The notes beneath the pieces are model-generated. The model made no database searches. It worked only from the letters and a program-made list of their open reading frames with translations, and was not told the DNA's origin. From Bedellia somnulentella (lineage: Eukaryota; Arthropoda; Insecta; Lepidoptera; Bedelliidae): 64,000 nt of DNA. The position numbers were made by a program, and so were the translations under genes. Shown here in pieces: positions 32,753 to 44,522 of this stretch; position 1 is the stretch's first letter; each line of letters starts with the position of its first letter. The stretch lies in the NCBI GenBank assembly GCA_963576735.1, contig OY755183.1, positions 8,575,213 through 8,639,212 on the forward strand, in the 5' to 3' direction.

Positions 32753-33789
32753 TTTTCTGTCAAATAGAACAAGGAAAACATTTAGTGGAAGTCCTCATTT
32801 TGTACTTATTCACTTATGGTCATAGTCTTAGATATTTGGAATTTGAGTGACACGATTTGACCCAATAATATAAAATTATATAATATAAAAATAATATATT
32901 TTAGTTAGGAGATATAATTATTGTTACTTGTGGGAAATTTTGTATTTAATTTGGTGATAGAACTAAACATGCTCTATTTTACAAAAGTCCATATTATTGT
33001 TAATGTAATAAAAATAAAATAATTCACATAATCAAAAAAATAAATGGAGTAATCATTAAGAACGATTGTTTATGGTATTTTATTATACATACAAGTACGG
33101 AAAAAATGGATTACTGCTTTTTCACGTCGATACTTACAGAAATTAGCTAGCAAAAATTAAATTGATTTTAAAATTCTCTTTCCTTTCTTAGGGATTGTGA
33201 TCTTAGGTGGTTGTCGACAAATCCTTTCCCCATCATTTCACCGTTTTAATGATTTATTTGAATAAAACATCGTTGTTGATAAACTTGACTGTGTTTTAAT
33301 GTCAAGCTTTTTATCAACGATATTTTGGCTGTGAAATGTTCATTCTTTATAATATGATATCACTGACTTACCGGATATTTACGTCGAATAGAAGATCGTT
33401 TGTTTATAAAAACTTGCGAATTTTTGCCAAAACACCCTCCGTATCCCAACTCTCAAAGAATATTGAGATATATTTAAGGATGTTCACTTTATATAGCAAC
33501 GAAAAAGTAATTATAACTTGGCGTCGTAGGCGGTATGGAAACAAATAATTCAAACTTATGTATAGATTATCAAGTGGGACGTGCACAGAAGTTCGTTTAC
33601 AACTACAACGGAGTTGCATTGAATAACAGAATGGGTTTATTGACAACTAAAACATAGTTTATAATTACTTGAAGACCCGTGTGCCATATCAAGGAAAGCA
33701 AATTGTAAAATCACCTAAGTACGCTCCTATTGATTTTAAATGGGTTCAGTTCGTCATTTAAGATTTCTGGTACTTATACTTACCGTTTA

Positions 33790-33870
33790 CGCCATATATT
33801 CCCGAAGGCGTGGCAGAGGTACAAATAGAAATGAATATCACGTCACATTATTTCACCTTGTGTTAAGTGC
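33790..33870 (-). repeat. SINE family A fragment, weak
   Basis: TATTCCCGAAGGCGTGGCAGAGGTAC and ATGAATATCACGTCACATTATTTCACC resemble the family A body with many substitutions. Confidence 0.45.
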
Positions 33871-34767
33871 CAACTTTTTCCTAGAAAGTTCTATTCACGA
33901 AATGACGGTTGCCCATCTTTTAGTTGCCGTTTTTTATAGAAAGATAAATAACTAATAATTATGGTTTGCCTCCCTGCATTGCTAACAATGTAATAACTGA
34001 TTATTTACGAGAAAATGACTTGAAAAGAAAAGTTAATGTAGTTCCAAATTAGAAAGCAGTGCTCTTCTAGCGGACACACCTCGGTGTTTGTTTAATGCAG
34101 GACAAATAATTTTGTAGTTATAAAACACTTTCTAAAATTTAACATATAGTTCTCAAATTAAAAATATAAGTTTTTTTAATATAAAAAAATCTGTTTATCA
34201 TACGGTCACATTTTTCAAGACGTTTGTAAAGAGCAAATTTGATGAGATTTCCACCTTTTGTAAACTATATTTACTAGTAAAAACGAATATCATACGAGTG
34301 ATGTTGTCATTACTTGTGCCTCTTTTCTTTGTTCAATAATTTCAGAACCTTTAATTACTGAAAAAAGGAAGCAACCAGTTATTAAAGATTTCTTACCACT
34401 GGAAGATATATAATTCAGACCGGACTGGCGAGATTGATTGTCTGAAGCATAGGAGTACACAATGTATCTTCAACACATTAAATTTCTTCGAATAAGTTTT
34501 GTGACTCGGACATTCTAAATTTATGAATTCTAATCGATATTAAATGTAATTTCAAACAGAACTCCACAAATGTATCATTATCGCCTCGGCAATGTAGATA
34601 TCAATTGACCTATCTTCCCAAACAAACAAACTTTAACAAACACCTATTATTGCTAATAGCTCTTGCTGTTTAATACGTTTTTGCTAAATGGCTCTTTCAA
34701 AATATTGTGACCGAGGTTGATATCGATTCAGTGTTTCAATGTCATAATAAATTAAAATATGATTTAA

Positions 34768-35012
34768 AGCCGTGTAGTGCCGGCTTAGAATGTCACTACC
34801 CCTTTCTACCCACGGATGTCGTAAGAGGCAACTAAGGGTATAGGGCTTTTTTAAGTGGTTTTTGGGCGATGCGGTTGGAAACCCACCACCAACGTTACTT
34901 TATTTCTACCATCTTATCCCCTATCAACTTCCAAATGTGACTGAAGTGTTTTCAGCACTGAAGCTCTGTCTACCCGTTTTTGGGTTTTATGGCCGCGAGT
35001 ATATGTATGTGA
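34768..35012 (+). repeat. retroposon family B copy
   Basis: Near full-length, CCCCTTTCTACCCACGGATG head subfamily, from GCCGTGTAGTGCCGGC to GAGTATATGTATGTG. Confidence 0.85.
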
Positions 35013-35439
35013 TTTAAAAGTTTTCTTTCGGTTAAATATGTAACAAAAGTCGAATTACAATCCAAATCACTACGACCGAAGCACAATTTTTATCAAACGC
35101 ACTCAAACGAGGGGTAAATAGGGACAATAAGGCAAATTTAGTCGTCAACTTTTAAATCTAGTTCAGATATGCAGATTTCCGGAAGCATATTATAAAGTTA
35201 ATCTTGGTCTAGGGCCAATCTGTGTTGTCGGATATATACGATACAAAACGCTACATCTCGCTATAAGAACAGAAAAGAAAACAACAGCAAAGGCCAAGTT
35301 GGAAGACTCGCTACGTGATTGAATTTACAAATAGGAGATCTGTAGAAGAATCGAGATGCCTTATTATAGGGAAAGAATTACATAATGCATACAAAACAGT
35401 TGTGGCTCTTAAGTTCTGAAGTAGAAACCACGCACCGGA

Positions 35440-35580
35440 TGACGGAGTGTGATATGCCACAAGATGGTGGATGACTTGAAAAACGTTGCATGAAGTGGAT
35501 GAATCAAGTCATCGCTGTACCACCATGGAAGACGGTTTTGTGGAAGCAATTAGAATGAATTTAAGACCTGAAATTATCTT
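35440..35580 (+). pseudogene. LINE C-terminal fragment, decayed
   Basis: One + strand frame carries VDDLKNVA and IAVPPWKTVLWKQLE-like pieces interrupted by stops, the phrase found near the C-terminus of some LINE polyproteins. Weak evidence. Confidence 0.35.
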
Positions 35581-36076
35581 ACAACAACAGTCCGGCATCA
35601 GTGGCAACACTCACTTCTCGAAAATCCTTATCTTTACACAGCCTATCACAGCTAAACTTTTATACCATTTTTTTTTGGTAAGTGACTTACACTATACTTG
35701 CTTAATATGTAGAAATACTGAGTTCTAAGCGCTCACGTAGACTCATGTTTGTATATAGCCAACTACATCTACATGTATAGCTCGCGACAATTAGTGATAT
35801 AAAAATATTGGTAGGTATGTGTGAACATCTTGTGTTGGCCTGACACCAAGTGTTTGGTTTGGAATGTCCGCTTCATGCCTTTCTACTATGATTAGGATTT
35901 TATTAGACGAATTCACTGAAAGAAAAATATTGTTTGTGTAAAGTTTATTTATTTTTTCTAACTTAACAAAATAACCAAATACTTTCAACTTATTAATCAT
36001 AAATTTAACTTGCCATTACAAATATTCTTAACATAAAATTCATAGCTTAACAAATTCGGACAGAGGAAAAACTTAA

Positions 36077-37647
36077 TTACATATAAGCTATCATAGTAGC
36101 AAATACTGCAGTAATGAAGAAAAGAGTCGAACCCAGTTCATTTGACTTATATGATCCGTTGCACCAATCTGATCTACATAAGCATATATCGTATTCCGCT
36201 TCAGCAAGACTGAAATAAAAAGAATATTATACTACATTCTATATAAATGTATAGTGTGTACGAATGGTCCTAATTCAAGTGCCTGACAAACTTTTCTGAG
36301 GGACCTCATCTCTACTGCATTAACACTATTCTCATGCTTCTTCTGCCACGCCCAACATTCGCTGCCATACAAAAGCGTGGGTACAAGAATAGCATAACCA
36401 CTTTTGTTACAATTTAACTTGGTAAAACCTTTCTGTACCTTATTGTATTTCACAACAACTAAATACATAAACATTCACTACTACTGGATATGTGCTTCCC
36501 TCAAAGACCTCCACAGCGACCGGTCCTGTGCTGCCCACATCAATCGGCTTCCCGCAACCTTTGACCTACTTACTATATAATAAACAACAGTATGATACTT
36601 ACACAGCAGTTCTGCAAACGCTGTTCCTATAACGAGGATGGAAGTTGTATGCATAGTAACATCCTCGTTGCACTATCCACGCGTACCTGTGACGGGCGCG
36701 CCATACTCGGACAAAGCATGTCACATCTGGAAACGTATATGAAAAATATAAAAAAAAATACATATTCACATACATTCATGTCTTTACATCTCAAAAAGGG
36801 GAAGCCTAGAATAAGAAAAATAATTTCTTAATTAGCAACTCATGGAAGTTGATTTGGAAAAAGAACATTAATGTGATTGGTCTCTAGCCACATCGCTCAA
36901 TAATCACTTAAAAGTCTCAACAACCTTAAGCCCTTGTTACGATTTATCAATTCAATGTATTTTCATATAGCCAGCACCAGGCCCTCAGCGGTGGCCTAGC
37001 TGAACAAACAAGAGCTACAGAACGTGATCATAGGTATCGGGCGTTAGCATGTGAGGCAAATTAACTACAAAGACATAAAATAGATTGTCAATGCGACGAA
37101 TGAAGTTGCGGCTCGTCTACTATTACAGAGACTGTTTGTGGCATACAAGGAGTATGCTCTTAGTGCATGGTGTTGGTGATTTTTCAAAGGTGGTGGTTTT
37201 CTAGTTCACCTATGTATATTACAGAATGTATAAGCGGCTCTTATACCTGTTCCAATTGATGACCCACACAGTCAGTATAACTGTTTTGAGTGTGAGAGAG
37301 ACAATAGTTTTTTTTACAACCGTAATGCCACTTCGATTGGGCTTTCGGACAGGAATTATTTCGATTGAAATAGTCTGAAGACAAATAAAGTCGAGTGATT
37401 GTTACATCTCATAAATATACTTACCATTCCAAGATCCAAAAAAGAGTAGAAAAGAATTGGTGGCATAACATTTATTTATTGAAGTATTGTAATATTTGAA
37501 GGCTGGCACATTCGATACCCACACTCCAGCGCAGGCTAGATCTCCGCTTGTATGAGAAACTGTACAATTATAACAATGCAAACTTACAACACATTTTATA
37601 CAATAAAACAGAACTAGCCAAACTATTGTCATTTTAGCCATTTTCAT
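36077..37647 (-). CDS. Ly6/uPAR three-finger GPI-anchored protein
   Basis: Exons 37647-37425, 36726-36603 and 36209-36077, all GT-AG with compatible phases, sum to 480 bases (159 residues). A hydrophobic signal peptide (about 1-22) is followed by HCYNC. The mature part has ten cysteines (25, 28, 39, 60, 78, 97, 112, 125, 127, 132), with CFVRVW, QRGCY and the closing CLCRSDWCN. The C-terminal CN and ten cysteines are the signature of the Ly6/uPAR (LU) fold. The protein ends in a hydrophobic stretch (LGSTLFFITAVFATMIAYM) typical of a GPI-attachment signal. N-glycosylation sites are at N27, N54 and N133. Insect Ly6 proteins act at the cell surface, for example in septate junctions and ion-channel regulation; the exact role here is unknown. 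Intron 2 contains LINE debris. Cys and phase agreement make a chance assembly unlikely. Confidence 0.85.
36250..36541 (-). pseudogene. two LINE polyprotein fragments inside a Ly6 intron
   Basis: The - strand frame at 36410-36250 reads AILVPTLLYGSECWAWQKKHENSVNAVEMRSLRKVC, the region after the reverse transcriptase in many LINEs. At 36541-36484 the frame reads MWAAQDRSLWRSLREAHIQ, normally found further toward the C-terminus. Their order along the - strand is reversed compared with an intact element, so they come from two copies or from a rearrangement. Confidence 0.65.
36760..36945 (-). repeat. retroposon family B copy, degraded
   Basis: Recognisable as CGTAACAAGGGCTTAAGG…GCGATGTGGCTAGAGACC…TTGAGATGTAAAGACATGAATG on the - strand, many substitutions. 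Lies in intron 1 of the Ly6 gene, next to exon 2. Confidence 0.55.
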
Positions 37648-37771
37648 TTTTACAAGTTTTGTTACGACGTAACGCCTTAGTTTACCGTATCTTTGAAATT
37701 AAAAGAGTTCTTTCAGCATAAAGTTTGAGATGTTTTGGCCTGTTTGCGTAACATTCCTGTATATATTGAGT

Positions 37772-38215
37772 ACTAGTGGTTCGCCTCGGCTTCGCACAGA
37801 TGGTGTTAAATATTTTTTACTGCTTACTCCCTATGATATTCAGCGTGATGATATGTATCCTATGTCCTGGTTCTAACCTACCAGTTCCAGCCAGTATCCG
37901 TTCTCGAGTTATAAATAGTGTTACTGACACCACTTTCTTTGATATAATAAATAGGTTAATAGTTGACTGTTTATCAATAGCAATTACCCAATAAGAGGAA
38001 GCAATTAGAATTTATGAAAACATCATATGGATGGCAGAGTTAAATTAACCGAATTACATGTATTGATGTTATTACTTTCTGCTTTTATAACTAAAATTTT
38101 TATTGATAAAAAAGGGCACAAAGAAATAAAAAAACAAGAGAAATGCAAACAAGCACTTTTTTTGTCTCTCAGTATATGCTATAAAATTAATGAGGCAATA
38201 ACGCCTAAACCTTAA
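37772..38215 (+). repeat. dispersed repeat, 'CGGCTTCGCAC' type, and flank
   Basis: Starts with TGGTTCGCCTCGGCTTCGCAC, as at 28060. The rest has a few short frames that look like chance. No gene supported. Confidence 0.35.
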
Positions 38216-38578
38216 ACAACTATTTGAAACGCTATGTGTAATTGCCATAAAAAAGTATGTAGGTATTTGTACATTGGTTCTTGTAGGATGTGTTGTAGGT
38301 TGCTTGTATCTAGGTGTATTTATTGGCTTGTATGATGGAATTAAAAGTAGCGCTCCTGTGAGCCTCCCGAATGGTGAAAGATGATTGCTATTTCTTAATC
38401 ATTAAAGCGTTATGGTGGGTTTCCTGTCATAAGGCCTTGGCATAAACAAGTTTTCCTTCTGTTTATCCCAGATAGAGTAACTATCGCACTTTTTCTTCTA
38501 AATATAATAAATCATTTTTTTAAATCTCGTTAATATCCAATGACACCCCTCATCAATAAAATTTATTGTGAATGAATA

Positions 38579-38940
38579 TACAGTGCGGACTAAGTAGTTA
38601 TGTGCATTTCCTGGCGAAAAAAAATATCACTTAAATAACAAAAACAATCCTCACAGTCTTCCGAAATCAGCCATTTTGCTTTTTACTGATTTTGATGTAC
38701 CCATTCTCATTCGCGGTATCAAGAAAAATCCTAATCACATGCACATCATCAGGGGAGCGTGAAACACTTCGGTTTGTAAAGCTTCATCCATGTACCCTAT
38801 CAGGCGGCCCCCTTTGCTCTTTCTAGCATCTGCCCATCGACGTTTGTCTCCACAAATACTGTGTTTCACGTTGTTTTAAGGTATTTTCGGGATATTTGTT
38901 AGCCCAGTTTTCTTAAGTTCTTTATTCATTCAGGCGGTTG
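38579..38940 (-). repeat. possible Tc1/mariner-like remnant
   Basis: TACAGTGCGGACTAAGTAGTTATG at the left edge looks like a Tc1-type end next to TA. The - strand interior has KHSICGDKRRWADARKSKGG-like residues but no clear catalytic motif. I found no right end. Confidence 0.25.
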
Positions 38941-39691
38941 TTTGAAATTCAGACTTATTTAAGTACATACGCCAATAAAATTCTCCCTTCTGAAGCATTC
39001 GGGTACTAAGTACCCATATACTATAGGTACTATAATGCCTTATTTCCAAATCTACTCCTGCTGCATATACTTTTACAATGAGAGGTTTTCTTTTTGAGAA
39101 ATAAAAAAACAACATAGTTTCCTAGAGCTCTGTAGGTGGCGTTGATGTAACTACGTTACTTATAAAGATTTGTGTCTCGTTTTAACATATAAGAACTTAA
39201 ATAAGGGCTTCTCTTTTTAAAATGGATGACGTAACATAGCTTTGTCTATAGTGTCTATAGTCAAAGGCTTAAACTGATATTTATTTAGACTTTCAAATCA
39301 GAACGTTTTTATGTACGTTCCGTTTTACAATATAATTACATCCAAGTGCGAAAAACGGTGTGACGCTCCGTTCCTACCAGTAACATAGCAAGTCTGGCGC
39401 CATCTATCCTGAGAACAGGGAAGAAGAAAAAAAGGAAAACCTCTCATTTATATATTTTTTAAGAAAAACAGTTGAAAAATAAAACACTCTAATTTCACCT
39501 TCCAAATTAGAATGTTTTATTTTATAATCGATGAGGATGAGGAAGTAAGTAATTCATTGCAATATTAATAATTGCTTACCTTTCTTTAATAACCTTGTAT
39601 TGAAACCTTTAAAAGGCTGTACAAATAACTTTCTATCTTAAAAGAAAATAAAGTTGTTAATTTATCCGCTTCATAATCCATGATATAACTT

Positions 39692-39785
39692 AATAGTGTA
39701 GTGTCGTCGGTAAGAATAGAACTAAATCATTACTACCCGTGGGTGACTCAAACAGACGAGACTTAGGGGTATATTTACCGCATTC
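39692..39785 (+). repeat. retroposon family B fragment
   Basis: TAGTGTAGTGTCGTCGGTAAGAATAG and CCCGTGGGTGACTC are head pieces of family B with substitutions; the rest is missing. Confidence 0.5.
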
Positions 39786-39811
39786 AATTTTTGACAGATC
39801 TATGTATAATG

Positions 39812-40089
39812 TTGCTGTGTAGTGTCGGCTTAGAATAGCACTACCCCACTTCTTCCGGTGGGTGTACGTAAGATGCGACTAACGGTATTGGAGCGTTTAA
39901 GGGATTTTTGGGCGATGCGGTTGGAAACCCATCACCAACAACCTTTATTCAACCATCTTTTCCCCTCACCCCTTCACTCAATTTTCCAAAAGTGGCTGAG
40001 GAATTTTGAATTCCTTAGCTCTGGCTACCCCTTCTAGGGATTTATAGCCGTGGATGAGTAGGGATGTATATGTATGTGCGTATGTATGG
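39812..40089 (+). mobile_element. retroposon family B copy with target duplication
   Basis: Full-length, flanked by TATGTATAATG at 39801-39811 and 40090-40100. CTTCCGGTGGGTG subfamily. Contains a small duplication near 39960-39985 (TTTTCCCCTCACCCCTTCACTC). Confidence 0.85.
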
Positions 40090-40855
40090 TATGTATAATG
40101 CTTGTTTATCACTCCTCAAATTATCTAAAGTAGCCCGCGCCCTCTTGATAAGTCCACAAAAAGGGTTACTGTATGAGGCCACATTCAATAGGCTATTTTA
40201 AAATACATGCACTCAAGTTAACTGTCCCCATTACATTAATCTGTTGAGTATTTTGGTGACAATGTTCCCAGAATTAAAAAAAAACTCTTTCGTTTTCGGT
40301 TGAGGGGGGCTTTACAGTTAAAAGGGCTTTATGTAGATTTTCAATATTAGGTGTTCGCGATCACCGACGCGCCGCACAGCGGTTGCGCCATGACAGAAGA
40401 CAAAAACTGCGGGATTTTAATTTGAATTTCGTTTGTGGATTCATTTCTCGAATTCTCGACATCTTGAGGTATTTTTTCGCGTCTCGACGTGGCGTGGATT
40501 TCTAGAGACTAGAAATCTCGAGCGAAAACCCTAGTCCTGACTTAAAATCAGTCCTGTATGTAAAACATACAACAATAAGCTGAGGCCTGCCTCAACAACC
40601 AATTCACATTTGTTTAATTTATTTTATTTTGTATCACTTTTTATGTCTCTTTTATAATTTTTATATTTATAATTTTTATATTTAAGTAAACTGTATAGTT
40701 AGTAGTTCAAAAGTGAATAAATGTCTTTTCTTTCTTTCTTATGATTGTGAAAATGAACTGATGTTCATCAGCTCAATCTTAAGTTCACGTTCTAGTGTAA
40801 ACTATACTACGTATAAACAGTTTATATCAGATAATTTAATGTTTTTGACATAAAT

Positions 40856-40990
40856 TCCTCATGTGGGGATTATTACTCATAAATAAAAGATGTTATTAAA
40901 GGAAAGAAAAAGAAAGAGAAAGGTCGCGGGTTCGAACCCCGCCAGTGTCGAAATTTTTCTTTCCTTTAATAACATCTTTTATTTATGAGT
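40856..40990. repeat. 37-bp perfect inverted repeat around a tRNA T-arm-like core
   Basis: ACTCATAAATAAAAGATGTT… at 40875-40911 is exactly inverted at 40954-40990. The 42-base centre contains GTCGCGGGTTCGAACCCCGCC, a perfect B box in its own hairpin. Both arms derive from family C (see 7057-7165), so this is two family C pieces head to head or a foldback duplication. Confidence 0.8.
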
Positions 40991-41134
40991 TTATATCAGC
41001 TAAAGCTATTATTAATTTTATATTATACGATAGGACGTCCCATGCAAACACGACTAGACCGTAATTGAGTTTTTTATTTACAAACTTCCCTCCCTTTTTT
41101 CACCCCCTTAAATTTCTATACACCTTTATTAGTA

Positions 41135-41344
41135 GTTTCGTATATTGAAATATTTCAAGTTTCGAGGTGCAAAAACTGTACCTTGAAAGTACCTGAACAT
41201 TCTAAAAAACGTCTAGCTATGTTACTAGCTAGTAATATTATTTACAACAATGTTATTAATTTGAATAACATAACTATTTCAACTGACTTGGATGCAGTTA
41301 TTAGTACATGTACTAATGTATCTGCAAATTTAGCTTTAAACTAG
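41135..41344 (+). pseudogene. possible LINE ORF1 C-terminus
   Basis: An open frame ending at TAG 41342-41344 reads SRCKNCTLKVPEHSKKRL…, with a CxxC pair. It ends immediately where the endonuclease frame begins in another phase, as expected for ORF1/ORF2 of a two-ORF LINE. No further upstream part is recognisable. Confidence 0.4.
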
Positions 41345-41684
41345 GTAGTAAGACAAAGGAAAAGGCATACATTTCTCTTGTTCATCAGAACATACAGAGC
41401 CTTTCCTGCAAATTATTAGAATTAGAATTATTAATTAATAAGTACAATGCCAAAATACTTTGTTTAACAGAACATTGGTTAAAAGCCGAACAAATGAAGT
41501 TTAGTTTAAAGAATTACACAGTGGGCAGTTGTTTTAACAGAGAGTCCATAATGTGTGGGGGTAGTATGATACTATTATATGTAGACATTAAATTTAAAGA
41601 AAGAAAAGACATCTGTAGACTCTCTGTTGAACAACATGTAGAAATCTCATGCATTGAATTGAACAAGTACATAATTTTGTGTGT
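41341..41684 (+). pseudogene. LINE endonuclease, N-terminal half
   Basis: The frame reads HQNIQSLSCKLLELELLI…ILCLTEHWL…GGSMILLYVDI…VEISCIELNKYIILCV. The N…S start and the TEHWL catalytic glutamate are those of the apurinic endonuclease-like domain that nicks the target. It is cut by the DNA transposon at 41685; the other half continues at 45263. Confidence 0.75.
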
Positions 41685-42762
41685 GGGCATTTCTACGGGC
41701 AGTGTCAATTGAGCTACTGTTGTGCAAAAAGTATCTTATAGTTATAATGACATACTTCAAAAAAATCACCCTATTTTTAAGGGCTTTTGACTCGATGGAG
41801 AGCATTTCTAAAAGATCGTTATACTTATATAAACTCTGAAAAAAAAACTTAAACTTTGAAAACGGGGAAAATTTGGCCAAAAAAGTCGTGTCCGGATTCC
41901 AGAATTGACTCGATATTGCTTCATAACTTTTTTAATAATACCTTCATAGTTAAAAATTTTACATTCCCAGAACATGGAATAGACAATAAAGCTATATAAG
42001 TAAATATATTTAATGTAACTACTTGGGTTATAATACAATAACACTTTGTAACTTTGTCGGAAGCTTCGGTCTCAATTCGCTGAAATTTACTTTTGTCTAC
42101 CTACATCACTAACTAAGAGCAGTACGAACGTCACTAGCTGGTTCCCACAAACTGCCGGTAGCGCCCGAGTGGCCGAGCATTATGAGCAAAGGGACAGCAT
42201 TATTTAGGAGCATTTTTCGAAGGTACGAAAGTAGTCGGTAATTTTTGGATCGTGTCATTTCTGAAATCGGTGTGTTACATAAATTTTCACTATAAAAGTA
42301 TTTACAACGATTATTGCTCAATTTATCGACTAGTTTAGTGATATCTTCGTATGTATTTTGTATAAATAGCTTCAAATTGTATAATTTATGAGTTATTTGG
42401 TAAAATGTGTTATTTCCCCAATTCGGTGGGTCTCAATTACCTGGAAACTTGAGCACCGAAATGAGAAAACTTACACCGATTTGAGATTTTACTATACTTT
42501 TAAGAAAACACTATAAAGATATGATGAAAATTATCTTAAATAAGCAAAAATTATTTTACACATATATGCTTAATGTTTCTAATATTATATTCCCAAACAC
42601 ATACATTAAAAAAATAAAGCTGAACTTGCTTATGACCAATGCATAATCCACTGTGACTTTAGTATATTATTGCACATATAACTATTGCACGAAGTACGCT
42701 AATAAAATACAAAGCTTTCATTTTGGAAGTAGCAGGCAACAAATATCCTTACACACATTTCT

Positions 42763-44060
42763 TATTTATTTATTTATTCATACATTATCATGACCATCAT
42801 TACCGGCACATTATCATATCTTGATAACCATCATTACAGGCACAGCCTAATGCAATGGCATCGAAAAACATAAAAAAATATAAAATATATTCATAATGAA
42901 TTATTAACATTAATAAAAAATAACTAATTCTAACATATAAGTAATTAAATATTTAATTTCCTTACTTGTAGCAAATTATGTTTAATGCTACTATTGTGAA
43001 TTCATTCAGAGTACACCAAAACAAGTCTACATCCTCAGCAATTAAATTTAATGTTCTAAGAGCCCGAGTGACTGGAGCCTCCCCTAGTAGCTTAGTGCGT
43101 GCGAACGGTACAGCCAATAGGGCAGGTCGTCGCCTACGACCCATGTACCTGTCTGGTATGTTGAGGCGAAGCTGCTCCAGTACAACTGGATTTTCTAACT
43201 TACCTCTGAGCACTTTGAATAGGTACAACACTAAAGAAAGCTGTCTCCTAACCCTCAGCTCTGTATATCCTACCATACCCAACACAAAAAGAGTTGGGTA
43301 GTTCAGTGGGTAAAATGGGTATACCCCATAGTATTTGAGATATAGATACCTTACAAATTTATTCTGTATTCGTTCCAACATAAGACTATATTTAATTTCA
43401 TGAGGGGACCAGACAAGTGCATTAAATTCCAAATTACTTCTAACTAAAGCATTGTATAATGCTACAATAGCTCGAATATTTGTAAAATCTCGCACATTGC
43501 GCAGAATAAAACCTAACTGACCAAAAGCATAAGCATAAGCATAAACATAAGCATAAACGTTCACGCCGAATATCCCCGAAGGGGTTGGCAGAGGTACTAA
43601 TACTTCTGAACATCACGTGACTTTGTTACCTGGTGTTCAGAGTACCCACGTTTTGCATGGACAGTGTACTCACGTGATAGGGGGCAGGCCTATCGCCGTT
43701 TTGTACGAATACACTGCCACATGTACAACTCAGCCATGTAGGTTTCCTCACGATGTTTTCCCTCACCGTTAACAACCATGATAAATTAACCACACATGTC
43801 TTTAGAAAAGACAAATTGGTGTAGGGCCGATCCAGGATTTGAACACTAGTCGTTTTGCACGATAACCGAGTGTTCTACCCACTGGGCTATCACGGTTGCC
43901 AAAAGCCTTTTTAGAAATATTGACAATGTGTTCACTAAAATGCAATTTATCACAAAATTTAACCCCTAGATCTTTAACTTCAGTGACCCTGGCCATGGAT
44001 GAATCCCCAATGACATATTCCTGCTGGATAGGTGTTAATGCCCTAGTGAAGGACATCAGT
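42763..44060 (-). mobile_element. second LINE, 3' part, inserted in the DNA transposon
   Basis: The - strand encodes a LINE thumb and C-terminal domain in two pieces. 44056-43907 reads MSFTRALTP…VTEVKDLGVKF…HIVNISKKAFG. 43520-42962 reads QLGFILRNVRDFTN…LYNALVRSNLEFNALVWSPHE…YPFYPLNYPTLF, ending at the element's stop. The gap is a SINE. The 3' UTR carries two near-identical CATTATCATGACCATCATTA-like blocks and ends in a TATT-type tail at 42763-42782. 5'-truncated near 44060. Confidence 0.8.
43529..43898 (-). mobile_element. SINE family A, full-length reference copy
   Basis: 370 bp flanked by an 8-bp duplication CCAAAAGC (43521-43528 and 43899-43906). On the - strand it has a tRNA-like head with A box TAGCCCAGTGG (43889-43879) and B box TGTTCAAATCC (43845-43835). 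A body with two CACGTG motifs (near 43614 and 43671) follows, then a tail of TTATGC/TTATGT repeats (43556-43529). This is a pol III-type SINE. It is inserted in the second LINE between KKAFG and QLGF. Confidence 0.9.
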
Positions 44061-44129
44061 TATTTACTAAATGAAACATGGAAACCTCGTTACTCAATCA
44101 TTCTGTACTGTAAGTAAATGTCTTAGGTA

Positions 44130-44522
44130 CGATGCTGTACGATTTTTTAAAGATGAAATATCTGATATACAACCTTTTTTTTATATCCGATTCACCTTCA
44201 GCTCAGTATCGCAACCGAAAAATCTATTTTATAATGACGTGTCTTCGCTGGAATTTTCCTAGCCTTGCGTCGGATGGAACTTTACAGAACTTGGGCATGG
44301 TGAAGGAGCGCCTGATGGCGTTGGAGGATACCTTAAAAGTACGGCTAATAAAATAGTTGTGCGTGGCTATGACATACCTGATATTGACAACTTTCGTGAA
44401 TCTTTTGAAAAAACATGTCAATAACATCAAAATCGAAGTGGTCGATGAGTCTGGCGTTTTTGAAAAGGAAATGCTTGATAAATACATAATTTATTTATTC
44501 ATTTACACAGAAATAATCTTCA
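44130..44522 (+). pseudogene. DNA transposase remnant with GHGxGAPDGVGG motif
   Basis: Three + strand frames join to give SDSPSAQYRNRKIYF (about 44185-44235), then WNFTELGHGEGAPDGVGGYL and IVVRGYDIPDIDNFRESFEK (44272-44412), then NIKIEVVDESGVFEKEMLDKYI (44418-44490). The D..S.QYRNR…W.F.E.GHGKGA.DG.GG pattern recurs in insect cut-and-paste transposases, where it lies in the catalytic core (recalled family pattern, not searched). At least two frameshifts. This would be the transposase of the element 41685-45258. Confidence 0.55.

Noticed and set aside
42109..42375. 88-codon minus-strand frame in the DNA transposon
   Set aside because: No recognisable motif, and composition fits chance in AT-rich sequence; the transposase evidence lies elsewhere.
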